A stretch of DNA of 64,000 nt from Flavobacteriales bacterium (GCA_018609055.1 JABAYJ010000006.1:74805-138804); one strand, 5' to 3'; shown: positions 1-9,421, counted from the stretch's first letter. Notes: generated from the letters alone by a model not told the origin. A program made the numbers and translations.

Positions 1-819
1 ACCTCCGTAGCTTTCATAATTAAAATGTTCGAAATAATCGTCTTTAATTCCTCTTCTTTTTATTATTTCATAAAAAGATTCTGCTTGTTTTAAAATGATG
101 TTTCCTGTAAATCCATCACAGACAATAACATCAGCTCCATCATTTAGGATTCCTCTGCTTTCTATGTTTCCAATAAAATTTATTCGATTATTATCTTTCA
201 GTAATTTATGAGCTGCTTTGGTAACTAAGTTACCTTTTTCCTCTTCCTCACCAATATTTAGTAACCCTACTTTTGGGTTTTTAATATTTCTGATAAATTC
301 GGAGTAAATAGAACCAATTACTGCAAATTGATTTAGCATTTCTGGCTTGCAATCGGCATTTATACCTACATCAAGAATAATACCATGGTTACCACTTTCT
401 CGTGGTAAAATACTTGTAATAACTGGTCTAGAAATCCCTTCTATATTTCCAATCATTTGTGTGCTACCAACCATCATTGCTCCAGTGTTACCTGCAGAGG
501 CAAAAACATCTATTTCACCTGCTTTTAAGTAACCAAACCCTTTTACTATACTTGATTCTGGTTTTTGGAGAAAAGCTTTAACTGGATGCTCATTGTATCC
601 AATATTATCTTTACAATCTATTATGTTAATGTAAGGTTTAGAGCATAACTCCTCACCTAAACTTTCCTTAATAGACGTAACTTCTCCAAACAAAAAAAGA
701 GACACAGAGTTTAGTAAATCAGAATGATTTTCTAAAAACCTATGTACTCCATTTAAGTTACACTCTGGTGCATTATCTCCACCAAGAATGTCAATCCCAA
801 TATTATAGGACTTAGACAA
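1..819 (-). CDS. plsX: phosphate acyltransferase PlsX (partial, C-terminus beyond window)
   Basis: PlsX makes acyl-phosphate from acyl-ACP, the first committed step of phospholipid synthesis with PlsY. The visible 273 residues begin SKSYNIGIDILGGDNAPE, which carries the family N-terminal GGDNAP motif. SAGNTGA, the IGNIESRGI stretch and CDGFTGN follow, all typical of PlsX. About 40 C-terminal residues lie outside the window. I place the start at a TTG (817-819), because no ATG is available before the conserved N-terminus. It lies two bases after the rpmF stop, so translation is probably coupled. The DUF177-rpmF-plsX order is conserved in many bacteria and supports the call. Confidence 0.93.
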   Translation of the reverse strand, partial: MSKSYNIGIDILGGDNAPECNLNGVHRFLENHSDLLNSVSLFLFGEVTSIKESLGEELCSKPYINIIDCKDNIGYNEHPVKAFLQKPESSIVKGFGYLKAGEIDVFASAGNTGAMMVGSTQMIGNIEGISRPVITSILPRESGNHGIILDVGINADCKPEMLNQFAVIGSIYSEFIRNIKNPKVGLLNIGEEEEKGNLVTKAAHKLLKDNNRINFIGNIESRGILNDGADVIVCDGFTGNIILKQAESFYEIIKRRGIKDDYFEHFNYESYGG

Positions 820-821
820 AA

Positions 822-1025
822 TTATGCTACTTCTTCGGCTGATGCAGTTTTATCAATAACAACTTGCCCTTTCCAGTATAATTTTTCTTCGTGCCAGTAG
901 GCTCTGTGAGTTAAGTGAAATTCTCCGGTAGTAGGACATTGAGTCAATGATTGACTTGCTGCCTTGTAATGAGTTCTTCTTTTTCTCTGTCTTTGTTTTG
1001 ACTGTCGTCTTTTTGGATGTGCCAT
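822..1025 (-). CDS. rpmF: 50S ribosomal protein L32
   Basis: This is a 67-residue basic protein starting MAHPKRRQSKQRQRKRRTHY, the standard L32 N-terminus. It keeps only one Cys (residue 30, in QCPTTGE), so the four-Cys zinc ribbon of classical L32 is absent. The C-terminal half (HRAYWHEEKLYWKGQVVID) matches the zinc-independent flavobacterial form as I know it. It sits between the DUF177 gene (9 bases upstream) and plsX (2 bases downstream) and is presumably cotranscribed with both. Confidence 0.96.
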   Translation of the reverse strand: MAHPKRRQSKQRQRKRRTHYKAASQSLTQCPTTGEFHLTHRAYWHEEKLYWKGQVVIDKTASAEEVA

Positions 1026-1034
1026 TTTATTCTT

Positions 1035-1541
1035 TTATTTTTTTAACTCTTTTAACTTATCCCAAATAGGATTCGAAATTTCTTCTTGTTCAGTTACTTT
1101 ATATTCATTTATTTTATTGATCACCTTTTCGTTACAATCGCCTTCGTTATGTATGTGTCGAGCTTGTACCGAAGTGACAAAAAACTCAAATATATACTCA
1201 GCCATGTGTAACTCATGCTCGGATTGTGAGAGAAGTAAGATATTTTCATCTGTACTTTCTCCGTCTCCAAATTTTACAAAAAGTCTGTTTTCAGACAAGA
1301 AATCTTGTGTCAAATCATCTCCACATCTATCGCAAGGAGTATTGTAATTACCCGATAACGAAAGATCCAGAATCATCATTGTAGACATTTTCTGTAATTC
1401 TACGGTTGCAGTTAACTCAACTTGGCTAACATAATCGTATTTATAATGATCAAAGAACTCTACTGCGGCAGTGAACTCAAACGAGTGCTTACCTTCCTTT
1501 AGTCCTGTATAAGGTATCCTATATTTCTTTCGAATATCCAT
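1035..1541 (-). CDS. DUF177 / YceD family protein
   Basis: The protein has 168 residues. A CDRCGDD motif (Cys70, Cys73) and a later Cys136 fit the CxxC pattern of DUF177. The C-terminal NPIWDKLKEL resembles the family's conserved end. Members are nearly always encoded directly upstream of rpmF, as here, and have been linked to 23S rRNA or ribosome assembly. The exact biochemical role is not evident from the sequence. A possible promoter box lies just upstream at 1562-1569. Confidence 0.9.
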   Translation of the reverse strand: MDIRKKYRIPYTGLKEGKHSFEFTAAVEFFDHYKYDYVSQVELTATVELQKMSTMMILDLSLSGNYNTPCDRCGDDLTQDFLSENRLFVKFGDGESTDENILLLSQSEHELHMAEYIFEFFVTSVQARHIHNEGDCNEKVINKINEYKVTEQEEISNPIWDKLKELKK

Positions 1542-1561
1542 AGTTAGGGGTTTAAGGACTG

Positions 1562-1569
1562 CAAAATTA
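1562..1569 (-). promoter_or_regulatory. candidate Bacteroidota -7 box upstream of DUF177-rpmF-plsX
   Basis: Read on the minus strand the octamer is TAATTTTG, a perfect match to the Bacteroidota TAnnTTTG -7 consensus, about 20 bases before the DUF177 ATG. No clear -33 TTG is seen at the usual 17-23 base spacing, so the call rests on the -7 box alone. Confidence 0.4.
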
Positions 1570-1776
1570 AAAAATATTACTGAATTACTAATGTTTTTTC
1601 TGAAAAACTTAGCATTAATACTCTATGTATTTTGTAAAAGTAAGCATAATAGAGTTTAATGTTTGAAATTTCTCAATTTTACTGCTATCCCAACCACAAT
1701 AGATAGGTAGATATTTTTGTAACTTAGTACTATAAATTAGTTTCTATTTCTAAATCGTGTATTACAAGAGTAACTT

Positions 1777-2643
1777 TTGAAATCAAATTACCACATATTA
1801 GGTCTGCCAGAGGGTGCAAACGAGGAAGAAATAAAAAAAGCTTACCGTAAACTAGCTTTGCAATACCACCCTGATGTTAATTCTGATGCATCTGCCGAAA
1901 AATTTCATGAAATTAAAGAAGCATATCAAGCCCTTACTTCAGCAAAAACTGATAATAATAGTGAAAAATACACGAGTAACAAAGGGAAAATATTTAGTCG
2001 AAGGCACAATAGATGGCTAACTCAAGAGGAGCTTGATGATTTAAAAAAACAGAGTGAACGATATCGCAAAAAAAAGGAAACAGACGAAAAGCTAGAGGCT
2101 CTAAGAGATTTTGAAGATTTAAAAACTTCTAAGGTTTATAAAGCTTTTCCATACATAGCTGTGGCGGGTATTTTATTTGCTTTTTTACTAATGGCCGATT
2201 TTTACATGAACCCAGTAAAAAGTAATGTTCAATACCATAGTACAAAAAGAATTAGCTTGATTGAAGGGATGCTTGTAGGTTTTGCTCAGCCTGAGTTTAT
2301 TATTTCGGAAATTTACACCATTGATGAAAGAAATATAAAACACAATGCAAGCTACATTGGAGAAGTTGCAAATATTTTTTACGAAAATCAACATATTGAA
2401 TTGTTACAATCTCCTATTTTTAAAATTGATTTGGGGTATAAAATATTTGATAATTATTTTATTGATACCATGAGTAAAAAGAAAGCTTTTCACTACCCAC
2501 TAGGTATTTTTATTTTAATAATTTGCGGGTTAACGTTACTTTTTAAAGGGCCTACCCCATTTTATTATGCAGCTCTAAACATTGCGGTGTTTGGTGTTCC
2601 TATTTTATCAATTGTATTTATCCTTTTTAGTTTCGCTAGATAG
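1777..2643 (+). CDS. membrane-anchored DnaJ-domain protein
   Basis: The 288-residue product opens with a J domain (residues about 3-55) with the diagnostic HPD at 31-33, preceded by [12 protein letters not shown] domains stimulate the ATPase of Hsp70 (DnaK). A charged, probably coiled segment (about 75-118) follows, then a transmembrane helix (about 124-143), a soluble stretch of about 95 residues, and two hydrophobic segments at the C-terminus (about 240-257 and 263-285). The Gly/Phe and zinc regions of true DnaJ are absent, so this is a type III J protein, perhaps recruiting DnaK to the membrane. The start must be TTG, because an in-frame TAA lies two codons upstream. It converges with the small gene ending at 2644. 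Confidence 0.82.
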   Translation: MKSNYHILGLPEGANEEEIKKAYRKLALQYHPDVNSDASAEKFHEIKEAYQALTSAKTDNNSEKYTSNKGKIFSRRHNRWLTQEELDDLKKQSERYRKKKETDEKLEALRDFEDLKTSKVYKAFPYIAVAGILFAFLLMADFYMNPVKSNVQYHSTKRISLIEGMLVGFAQPEFIISEIYTIDERNIKHNASYIGEVANIFYENQHIELLQSPIFKIDLGYKIFDNYFIDTMSKKKAFHYPLGIFILIICGLTLLFKGPTPFYYAALNIAVFGVPILSIVFILFSFAR

Positions 2644-2900
2644 TTAATCTATTTCTGGGTGGTAAGAATTTTTGAAAACAATTTGATTCTTATAACAAGA
2701 ATGTGATTCTTTACTCCAAGTAGCACTATAGTTAGAAGGCGAATAAAATTCTTCTGTTTTAGTTAAAATAAAGTCCTTTTTCTTAGAATCGTACTTATAA
2801 TCCATGTAAAAATACCTTTGTTCCGATTCATTTGCATTACTTCTTGAGAAACAGAAGAAACTGCGATACTGAGAAGAATAAGTAATATATAGTTTTTCAT
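2644..2900 (-). pseudogene. small secreted protein, apparently frameshifted
   Basis: An ATG at 2898-2900 starts a clear signal peptide (MKNYILLILLSIAVSSVSQ), but that frame closes at 2763 after 45 residues. From about 2845 down to 2644 a frame shifted by one base encodes a plausible mature part: NESEQRYFYMDYKYDSKKKD, then a Ser/Tyr-rich tail ending in NSYHPEID. That frame has only a TTG start and no signal of its own. The simplest reading is one gene broken by a single indel just after the signal cleavage site, either a real lesion or a sequencing error. I do not recognise the family. It lies downstream of the MscS-like gene. Confidence 0.55.
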
Positions 2901-2931
2901 AAACAGAATGTAACAATAAGTGTACCGAGAA

Positions 2932-3657
2932 TTACTCATTTAACAAGTCCATTTTAAGATCTCGTTCAATGATCGAATGATACTTCTCATCAATGGCATA
3001 AACAATAATATCAAAAATAGGATCCTCATCCATTGAGACTACTTTATTTATTGAAAAAGGGAAGACTGGAGTAATCCAAGGTGATTGCAGTAGCTTAATT
3101 CTCAGGTCTTTTTCAGAAACATCTGAACTTGTTTTAATAGAAAACTTATAGGAGGAAAAATCCGAAGAAAAATCTTTTTTAATGACTTCTTCATTAACCA
3201 TTGTGCTGTAAGGAATTAAAATTATTTCCCCTTCTTTGTTCTGAATTTGAAAATCAAAATTATTGAGTTTAAGAATAGTTCCTTGATAGGAATCGAATGC
3301 TATTTCTCGCCCCAAATTCATATCACCTTTTAATCTAAAAAACAATCCATGAATCAGATTGATTAAATATCCTCTGCTTAAATAAATAAATACCAAAGAC
3401 AATACAACTCCTAAAAAAGGAAATGGACTCACCAATAAGTACAAGGCGTAAAGGGCGAATAAAACCCATATCAATGTAATAATTGCAGGTAATTTATTTA
3501 ATATATTTTTTCTGCGAACTGGCGATTTAATAATTAATAGAACCAAATAGTTTTTAAAAAACCATAAAAAACCATACAACAAACCACCCCAAATTATTAG
3601 CCTTACAAAGCTAAACACGGAAATTTGTGATATGTCTATATTGAAAAACTCTTCCAT
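2932..3657 (-). CDS. MscS-like small-conductance mechanosensitive channel family protein
   Basis: This 241-residue protein has three hydrophobic segments (about residues 15-43, 53-76 and 80-98), then a soluble part with the features of the MscS beta domain (about 100-165). In that part a Gly-rich turn, GTILKLNNFDFQIQNKEGE and then ILIPYSTMVN parallel the MscS pattern of an IPNS-like motif after the beta strands. It is shorter than E. coli MscS (286 residues). Such channels release solutes on osmotic downshock. Its ATG overlaps the TAA of the SLC12-like transporter by one base (TAATG), which implies translational coupling and a shared role in ion or osmotic balance. The assignment is by motif pattern and is not certain. 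Confidence 0.68.
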   Translation of the reverse strand: MEEFFNIDISQISVFSFVRLIIWGGLLYGFLWFFKNYLVLLIIKSPVRRKNILNKLPAIITLIWVLFALYALYLLVSPFPFLGVVLSLVFIYLSRGYLINLIHGLFFRLKGDMNLGREIAFDSYQGTILKLNNFDFQIQNKEGEIILIPYSTMVNEEVIKKDFSSDFSSYKFSIKTSSDVSEKDLRIKLLQSPWITPVFPFSINKVVSMDEDPIFDIIVYAIDEKYHSIIERDLKMDLLNE

Positions 3658-6600
3658 TAGGCTATTATTTTCTTATCTCGTAAATACTGCTTTACAGCAA
3701 AATATACTTCGGAATTCAATTCATAAACACCATTTTTTGGCTCATTTATTAATCGTATTCTCTTCATTTGATTTAGGTAGGAAACGTAGTTTAAATCTTG
3801 ACCAAATATTGCCTCCAACTCTTTTTTACTAATCTCTCTAAAAACTGATAACACTCTCAAGACAACAATCCAATCTGAGTTTTCGATAGCTGGAAAATAA
3901 ACTGTTTTTGGTTCTTTAATTTCCATTTCAGTTCCTTCAATTAATTGAATATTATTAACCCAAGCCAAGAAACTTCTACCAATATTTCCTTTATAAATAG
4001 AATGGTACTTATTAAAGAAAGAATCTAATTGGCGATCGGTAAAGTCTTTCTCTTGCTTATTATTTAAAGTAAATTTTAATCCTCCAGCCTTATGCTTTAA
4101 TTTAAAAGTTTCGATAAACCCATCCTTCTTTAATGGCAATAAAAGAATAGACGAAATAACTACTTCATCCAAGGATAAAATTGGTTTAAGATAATTGTAA
4201 TAAGCAATTGAACTGCTTAATATAAAATGATGTTTTTTACCATACTTTTCAATCATTTCTTTCAGACATTCTATGACAGAAATATCTGCACCCCATTTCT
4301 CTATATTGTTGAATAATAAAGTTTTTCCACTACTTTCTATTAAATTGTCCTCTAGAGACAACTCATTACCGAAAGCAAAATTCACAGCCCTTTCAAATGA
4401 AGCTTTAACTTTTATATTATCAATAGCAGGATAAACTGATATCACCTCTCTTTTAAGCATTCTGGATGTGAGGTAATCAGAGAAATACTTTTTACCCGAC
4501 AACTGTTCTCCAAGAATTAAAATGGCTCCGCCAGACTTTCTATTCAGTAATTGAATTGCTTTCTGCGCTTGTTCTATTTCAGTATCTCTGTGTTCTATTG
4601 TGAGTGGTGATGCATGCTCACCAATGAACAGTTTATTGTAAAAAAATGGAACTTGTTCATATACCGCTTTTGGCATTTTTACTTTTTCTACAAAATTAGA
4701 AACCACTGAACTTAGATTTGCACTTGAACCATGTTTCAACTTGAATTCAGCAACCAAAAACTCATCTCTTTGCCTATCTACAAAAGATAAAGTTTGGGCT
4801 AATCTCTTCTTTACTGTTCGTTTTGTAGATTGTATAAGTCTCGAAATTCTTGATGTAGTTACTCCTGTTTTCTTAATATACTGGTCGATTACTGCACTAT
4901 TTCCTGCAATAAAATCATAATCTAGAATCTTTCTCGTCTCTTCTAATTCTTCACTTACTTTAGAAATAAAATTTTTGAAACGGGTATTAATACCATCTTT
5001 CAATTCTCCCGAAGATTTAACTAAATCCTCTCTCACAGTTACAACAACTTCTTTTTCAGTTTCAAAATCTATAGTTTCAAGTGTAATAGATTTATTTTTA
5101 AAAGTTCTTACCAATTCATTTAAGTCCGATTGTAGTTTGTCTGATTCTTGATTTAAAGACTTAATCAACTTATTTTCAACAGAAAAAAGAATTAATCTTT
5201 GAACTTGAATTGTATTTTTCTTTACTCCTATACCTTGTACTTCATTTAGGTTATTAATAGACTCTACATCCATTATATCCAGTGAACCTGACAATTTATA
5301 GACTATTTTCTCTACCTTTTTTATAGTGATATTAATCAATTCCTCAATATCAAAAGAAAAAAGAGGTAGCTTATTTAAGTACTTTATGATCTCTAGTTTG
5401 GACTGAGTATCATTCTCTACAAGCGATTTATCTAATTTTTCGAATTGCTTAATTAATGAGATTTGTGGATTAATACTAAGCCTGTTAATAGAAGAAACCG
5501 TATCGTTAATTACCGAATGTATTTCTGGGTGAATCTCATGAAGAGAGACATCCAATACCAAAGCATTATTTACAAGCTCATTGTTTCTTTTGAAATACTT
5601 TGGAAAGCTATTAGCTTCTTTCAACTGCTTTTTAAACTCACTTTTCCCTTTCTCTTCTATCCCATTAGCTACTTCACCATTTATACTCAATAAATTAAGC
5701 TTGTTGTATAAGGAGAATGTGTAATCAGTATTAAGCTTAAAGAAATTAGCAGCAAGCTCCTTGTAATTGGCTTCCAAACTATTTTTTGATTCTGAAATAG
5801 ATTTAATTATCTCGTTAGTAAATTCTGAAAATTCATCTTTAGAAAGGTTTTTCTTCCCTCTCATTTCATGATAACTTGCTTTAATAGTATCAGCAATTTG
5901 ATTTAGCTCTGTAGTATTCTTATAAACAAAAATCCCTGACTTCATGAAAGACCTCATCAAAATTTTGAGATAAAAATTATGATAGAAATAAGTGACGAAA
6001 TCACGGTAATATATATTTCTTTTCGGCTTTATCCCTAGGGTTTTCTTTTGAAAGCTAATCCATTTTTTTGCTCTCTTCTCATTTCCAGAGTCTTTCTCAT
6101 TTGGTTCTAATTCAGAAAGATCTATTTCCCGCTTAATTTTTTTAGGAAGCTTACTTTGGTAATTTTCATTTTGAGCCAATAAAGAAGAAATAGCTCCAGA
6201 AAAACTCTTTTCTATTTCTGGAAGAAACTCCGTATTATAGGCCTTAATCTCAGAAGATAATTCCTGAACATATTCTTTAAAAGTCTTGTCCAATAAATCT
6301 ATGTTTGCTGAGGAATTGGAAGAAAACTGTTTGATAAAATTCTCTTCATTTTCTTTTAATCTTATCTGAAGTTTATCAATTACAGTAAGGTACTTTTTAT
6401 ATACCTCAGAGAATACTGTCTCCAGAAAATGATTCGCATTTCTTTTATTAAAAACCGTAAGATTATTTAGCCAAGGATATGCATAAAAGTCTGATTCTAT
6501 AGATAGTTCTTCTTCAATATTCTCTTGAATATCGGGGGTTGCTATCTCTACTTTTTCTCCTAAATCTACTTCTGTTTCCTCGAAATTTGAGGAAGGCCTA

Positions 6601-8741
6601 ATTAATAAAGTAGTTCCCAAAATCTTAACCAATTCATCTGTTTTCTCAACAAACTTTTCTTCATCATCTAAATGATTTGGAACTCCAACAATCACTAAAT
6701 CAGAATCGTAAGACTCTACTTTCATTATTTCATACAACTCCTTTTGTTCAATTTCATTATTAATGATTTTTGAACGTGCTGGGATTCTATAATTAGATAA
6801 TAATTCGTCAATAATCTCTTCAAGCTGACCTTTTTTATCATTCTGATTATTGACATAAAGCACTCTTATTTGAGCCTGCCTCCAATCAATAGAACTACTC
6901 ATAAACTTGGCAAGGTTCAAGGATAATTCAGCCGTATTACTGAAATCATTCCACCAAATATCAATGGATTTTTTAGCTCCAAAACCTCTTTGTTTGTCGT
7001 AATCCAAATACAAAACATTGTAATCTAACTCGCACAACTTATTGGTTAACTGAGCAAATCGAGTTGGGTCATCTGAACTTTGTTCCCAACTTGTAAGAAC
7101 AGTATTAGGTTCAACTCCTGAGAATCCATAAGTACTAGAAATTGCTTCAATTCCTAAATAAACATCCTTGCACTCTTGCTTACGAGCAAAAATTCCTTGA
7201 CTGTACAATTCATCATCCTTAACAGATTGCTTATGCTTAGCTAATAAAAGTTTAGAGGTTTTATTCTCAATTAAATCGAAATTAGAAATCATTCCTTTTG
7301 CTCCAGCTACTGTTTTACTGAAATCAATAAGATGTTTTCTGGTTTCTGTTCCTCCACTAAATAGTAATATGTTAGGATTCCAGTTACGCTTATGAGTAGA
7401 CTTTTTGTCTAGGTTTTTAAGACCAAGCTTAACAATACTACTCCACACACTTTGCCACACATCTCCAGATCCAAGTACAAGTTGTTTTCGAGTTAACCAG
7501 ATAAAAATCAATATCATTACTAAAATTGCAACCACTGCTGCTAGTAAGTTCAATTGAATCATTAATACAAATGTCACTATTGCACCTACTAAAGAAATCC
7601 AAATAGGAATTTTGAAACTTGGTCGGAAATCTGGACTTGCCCATTGCTCTAAGAAACAAGAAACATTAATAAATAAATATGCCGATAAATAGAACATGGC
7701 AACTACCTCAGCAATTACATCTAATTCACCAATTAATACTCCTGCTTGTGCAATTACAAAAGTTAAGATTAACGCATTTCGAGGTTCGTTTTCTTCTCCT
7801 TTTCCTTTGGCAAATATCTTTGGAGTAATGCTATCAACCGACATGGCTTGTAGGATTCTTGGTGCTCCTAATATTCCGCCTAAAGCAGATGAAAGTGTTG
7901 CTCCCCAAATACCTGCAATTACTAAGACTGGTATCCATCCAAACTTGATTAAAGCATTCTTATCAGACATAATTGCCTCTAAGTTTCCTTCAAAAGAATA
8001 ATAGATAAAAATTGCCAATCCTACATACACAATAAGTCCTACACCTACTGCTAACATAGTTCCCCAAGGAATAGATTTTTTTGGATCTTTTAAATCTCCA
8101 GACATGGCTACTCCGGCTGTAAACCCAGTTACTGCAGGGAAAAATATTCCGAATAGCACAAAGAAGTTTACTCCACCTTCGGTTACGCCAGTCATATCGA
8201 ATTCTTTGCCAACATCTGTTCCGAATAGGATAGAAATAACAGACAAAATGATTGCTCCAAGTATCCAAAGTTGAGCTTTTATAGCAATACTTGTACTGAT
8301 ATATGCAATTGCAACAATAAAAAATAATGCTAAAGAACCGGCAACTCTAATATGATTAATTGTGACTTCCTCTATTCCAAGCGGCTCTTGAAGAACAACC
8401 AAAGCACTTTCAGCAAACCCAATTAAATAAAGAGCAATACTTAATGCAGTGGCCACAAAAAGGGTGATTCCAATGGAACCCCCAATTGGTAACCCTAGAC
8501 TTCGAGAAAGCATGTAATAAATTCCTCCAGCTTTAATTTTCCTATCAGTTGCTACCGAAGAAACACTTAAACCAGTAGCTACAGAGACAATGTGTGCAAT
8601 AAGGATAATTCCTATTGCCATTTCGAGCCCTGCATTACCAACAACCCAACTCAATCGCATGTACATAATTACACCCAGAATCGTTAAGATCGAGGGAGTA
8701 AACACGCCTAAAAATGTTCCAAATTTCTTTACTTGCGACAT
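3657..8741 (-). CDS. SLC12-type cation-chloride cotransporter with long cytoplasmic tail and AAA-like P-loop module
   Basis: The product has 1694 residues. Residues 1-420 form about 12 membrane helices of the amino acid-polyamine-cation fold. SLC12 signatures are GVFTPSILTILGVIMYMRLS near residue 12, FFPAVTGFTAG (200-210) and SGDLKDPKKSIP (214-225). The C-terminal SLC12 domain is also present: GVEPNTVLTSW (542-552), IDIWWNDF (593-600) and SDLVIVGVP (680-688). Beyond this are about 650 residues of mostly charged, helical, coiled-coil-like sequence. The last 280 residues hold a Walker A (GEQLSGKK, 1421-1428), a Walker-B-like TLLFNNIE with Asn in place of Asp (about 1484-1491), and a winged-helix-like end. 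Bacterial homologues known to me lack such a tail. The family moves Na+ and/or K+ with Cl-. The ion used here cannot be read from sequence. The downstream MscS-like gene overlaps its stop. Confidence 0.85.
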   Translation of the reverse strand: MSQVKKFGTFLGVFTPSILTILGVIMYMRLSWVVGNAGLEMAIGIILIAHIVSVATGLSVSSVATDRKIKAGGIYYMLSRSLGLPIGGSIGITLFVATALSIALYLIGFAESALVVLQEPLGIEEVTINHIRVAGSLALFFIVAIAYISTSIAIKAQLWILGAIILSVISILFGTDVGKEFDMTGVTEGGVNFFVLFGIFFPAVTGFTAGVAMSGDLKDPKKSIPWGTMLAVGVGLIVYVGLAIFIYYSFEGNLEAIMSDKNALIKFGWIPVLVIAGIWGATLSSALGGILGAPRILQAMSVDSITPKIFAKGKGEENEPRNALILTFVIAQAGVLIGELDVIAEVVAMFYLSAYLFINVSCFLEQWASPDFRPSFKIPIWISLVGAIVTFVLMIQLNLLAAVVAILVMILIFIWLTRKQLVLGSGDVWQSVWSSIVKLGLKNLDKKSTHKRNWNPNILLFSGGTETRKHLIDFSKTVAGAKGMISNFDLIENKTSKLLLAKHKQSVKDDELYSQGIFARKQECKDVYLGIEAISSTYGFSGVEPNTVLTSWEQSSDDPTRFAQLTNKLCELDYNVLYLDYDKQRGFGAKKSIDIWWNDFSNTAELSLNLAKFMSSSIDWRQAQIRVLYVNNQNDKKGQLEEIIDELLSNYRIPARSKIINNEIEQKELYEIMKVESYDSDLVIVGVPNHLDDEEKFVEKTDELVKILGTTLLIRPSSNFEETEVDLGEKVEIATPDIQENIEEELSIESDFYAYPWLNNLTVFNKRNANHFLETVFSEVYKKYLTVIDKLQIRLKENEENFIKQFSSNSSANIDLLDKTFKEYVQELSSEIKAYNTEFLPEIEKSFSGAISSLLAQNENYQSKLPKKIKREIDLSELEPNEKDSGNEKRAKKWISFQKKTLGIKPKRNIYYRDFVTYFYHNFYLKILMRSFMKSGIFVYKNTTELNQIADTIKASYHEMRGKKNLSKDEFSEFTNEIIKSISESKNSLEANYKELAANFFKLNTDYTFSLYNKLNLLSINGEVANGIEEKGKSEFKKQLKEANSFPKYFKRNNELVNNALVLDVSLHEIHPEIHSVINDTVSSINRLSINPQISLIKQFEKLDKSLVENDTQSKLEIIKYLNKLPLFSFDIEELINITIKKVEKIVYKLSGSLDIMDVESINNLNEVQGIGVKKNTIQVQRLILFSVENKLIKSLNQESDKLQSDLNELVRTFKNKSITLETIDFETEKEVVVTVREDLVKSSGELKDGINTRFKNFISKVSEELEETRKILDYDFIAGNSAVIDQYIKKTGVTTSRISRLIQSTKRTVKKRLAQTLSFVDRQRDEFLVAEFKLKHGSSANLSSVVSNFVEKVKMPKAVYEQVPFFYNKLFIGEHASPLTIEHRDTEIEQAQKAIQLLNRKSGGAILILGEQLSGKKYFSDYLTSRMLKREVISVYPAIDNIKVKASFERAVNFAFGNELSLEDNLIESSGKTLLFNNIEKWGADISVIECLKEMIEKYGKKHHFILSSSIAYYNYLKPILSLDEVVISSILLLPLKKDGFIETFKLKHKAGGLKFTLNNKQEKDFTDRQLDSFFNKYHSIYKGNIGRSFLAWVNNIQLIEGTEMEIKEPKTVYFPAIENSDWIVVLRVLSVFREISKKELEAIFGQDLNYVSYLNQMKRIRLINEPKNGVYELNSEVYFAVKQYLRDKKIIA

Positions 8742-8809
8742 GGGGTTAATTTAAGATACTAAGATAGAATTAATTTGATAATATGACAATGAGAAAAGTG
8801 TGAATATAG

Positions 8810-9352
8810 CCCTATAAAAAATCAGCCTTAAATTATGATTTCGATTTTAATAGAACTGGTTATTCTGCAAAAGCTAGTGCACAAGATTCATTAAAAACTC
8901 AACCAAAAAACACAATTTATGCCAGTGGAACATTAGGTTGATGGTTTGTTGCAAGTGCCAGTTATGAGAGACGGTTATTCTCCACAGATAATAAATTTTA
9001 TGCAAATTATTACCTGAGAGCTAGTTATGGAGGTGGAAATTCTTGGAATACTAAGTCTAGTATTGAGGGACCATATGGCTCCCTAAGTTTACAAGGTGTT
9101 TTTGGTCCAAAAAAATCTCATTTAGAGCTTGGCTTAGGATTTGCTGCCTTATATGACATAGATGGATATGGTATTGAAGTTAGAAGTGCCAACCTTAGCA
9201 ATAGTTCGGAGCCTTCGAGAAGTGATTTTACAATATGGGCACCAGCTATTTCGGTTGGATATCGTTATCAAAAACCAACTGGAGGTTTCATATTTCGGAC
9301 TGGAATGAGCTATCCTGATGGTGTATATCTTTCCTTCGGATTCGCGTTTTAA
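8810..9352 (+). pseudogene. decayed outer-membrane beta-barrel protein gene
   Basis: A plus-strand frame runs from just after a TAG (8807-8809) to TAA (9350-9352). It is interrupted by one in-frame TGA at 8939-8941 and has no start codon near its beginning. Its translation has alternating aromatic and polar strands (YERRLFSTDNKFYANYYLRA, HLELGLGFAALYD, AISVGYRYQKP, FIFRTGMSYPDGVYLSFGFAF) and ends in Phe, as outer-membrane barrels do. ASAQDS near 8870 looks like the end of a signal peptide whose first part is lost. This accounts for the 680-base stretch between the transporter and ribE. TGA recoding is unlikely, since the intact neighbours use TGG for every Trp. Confidence 0.75.
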
Positions 9353-9421
9353 TCAAAAAAAGTCATTGGACGATAACTATAATGATTATTGGAAGTGTAT
9401 CGAGAACAATTGCACTAATAC

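Noticed and set aside
8939..8941. In-frame TGA read as Trp (altered genetic code)
   Set aside because: All intact genes in the window use TGG for Trp and none needs a TGA to be read through. The stop belongs to a decayed gene.
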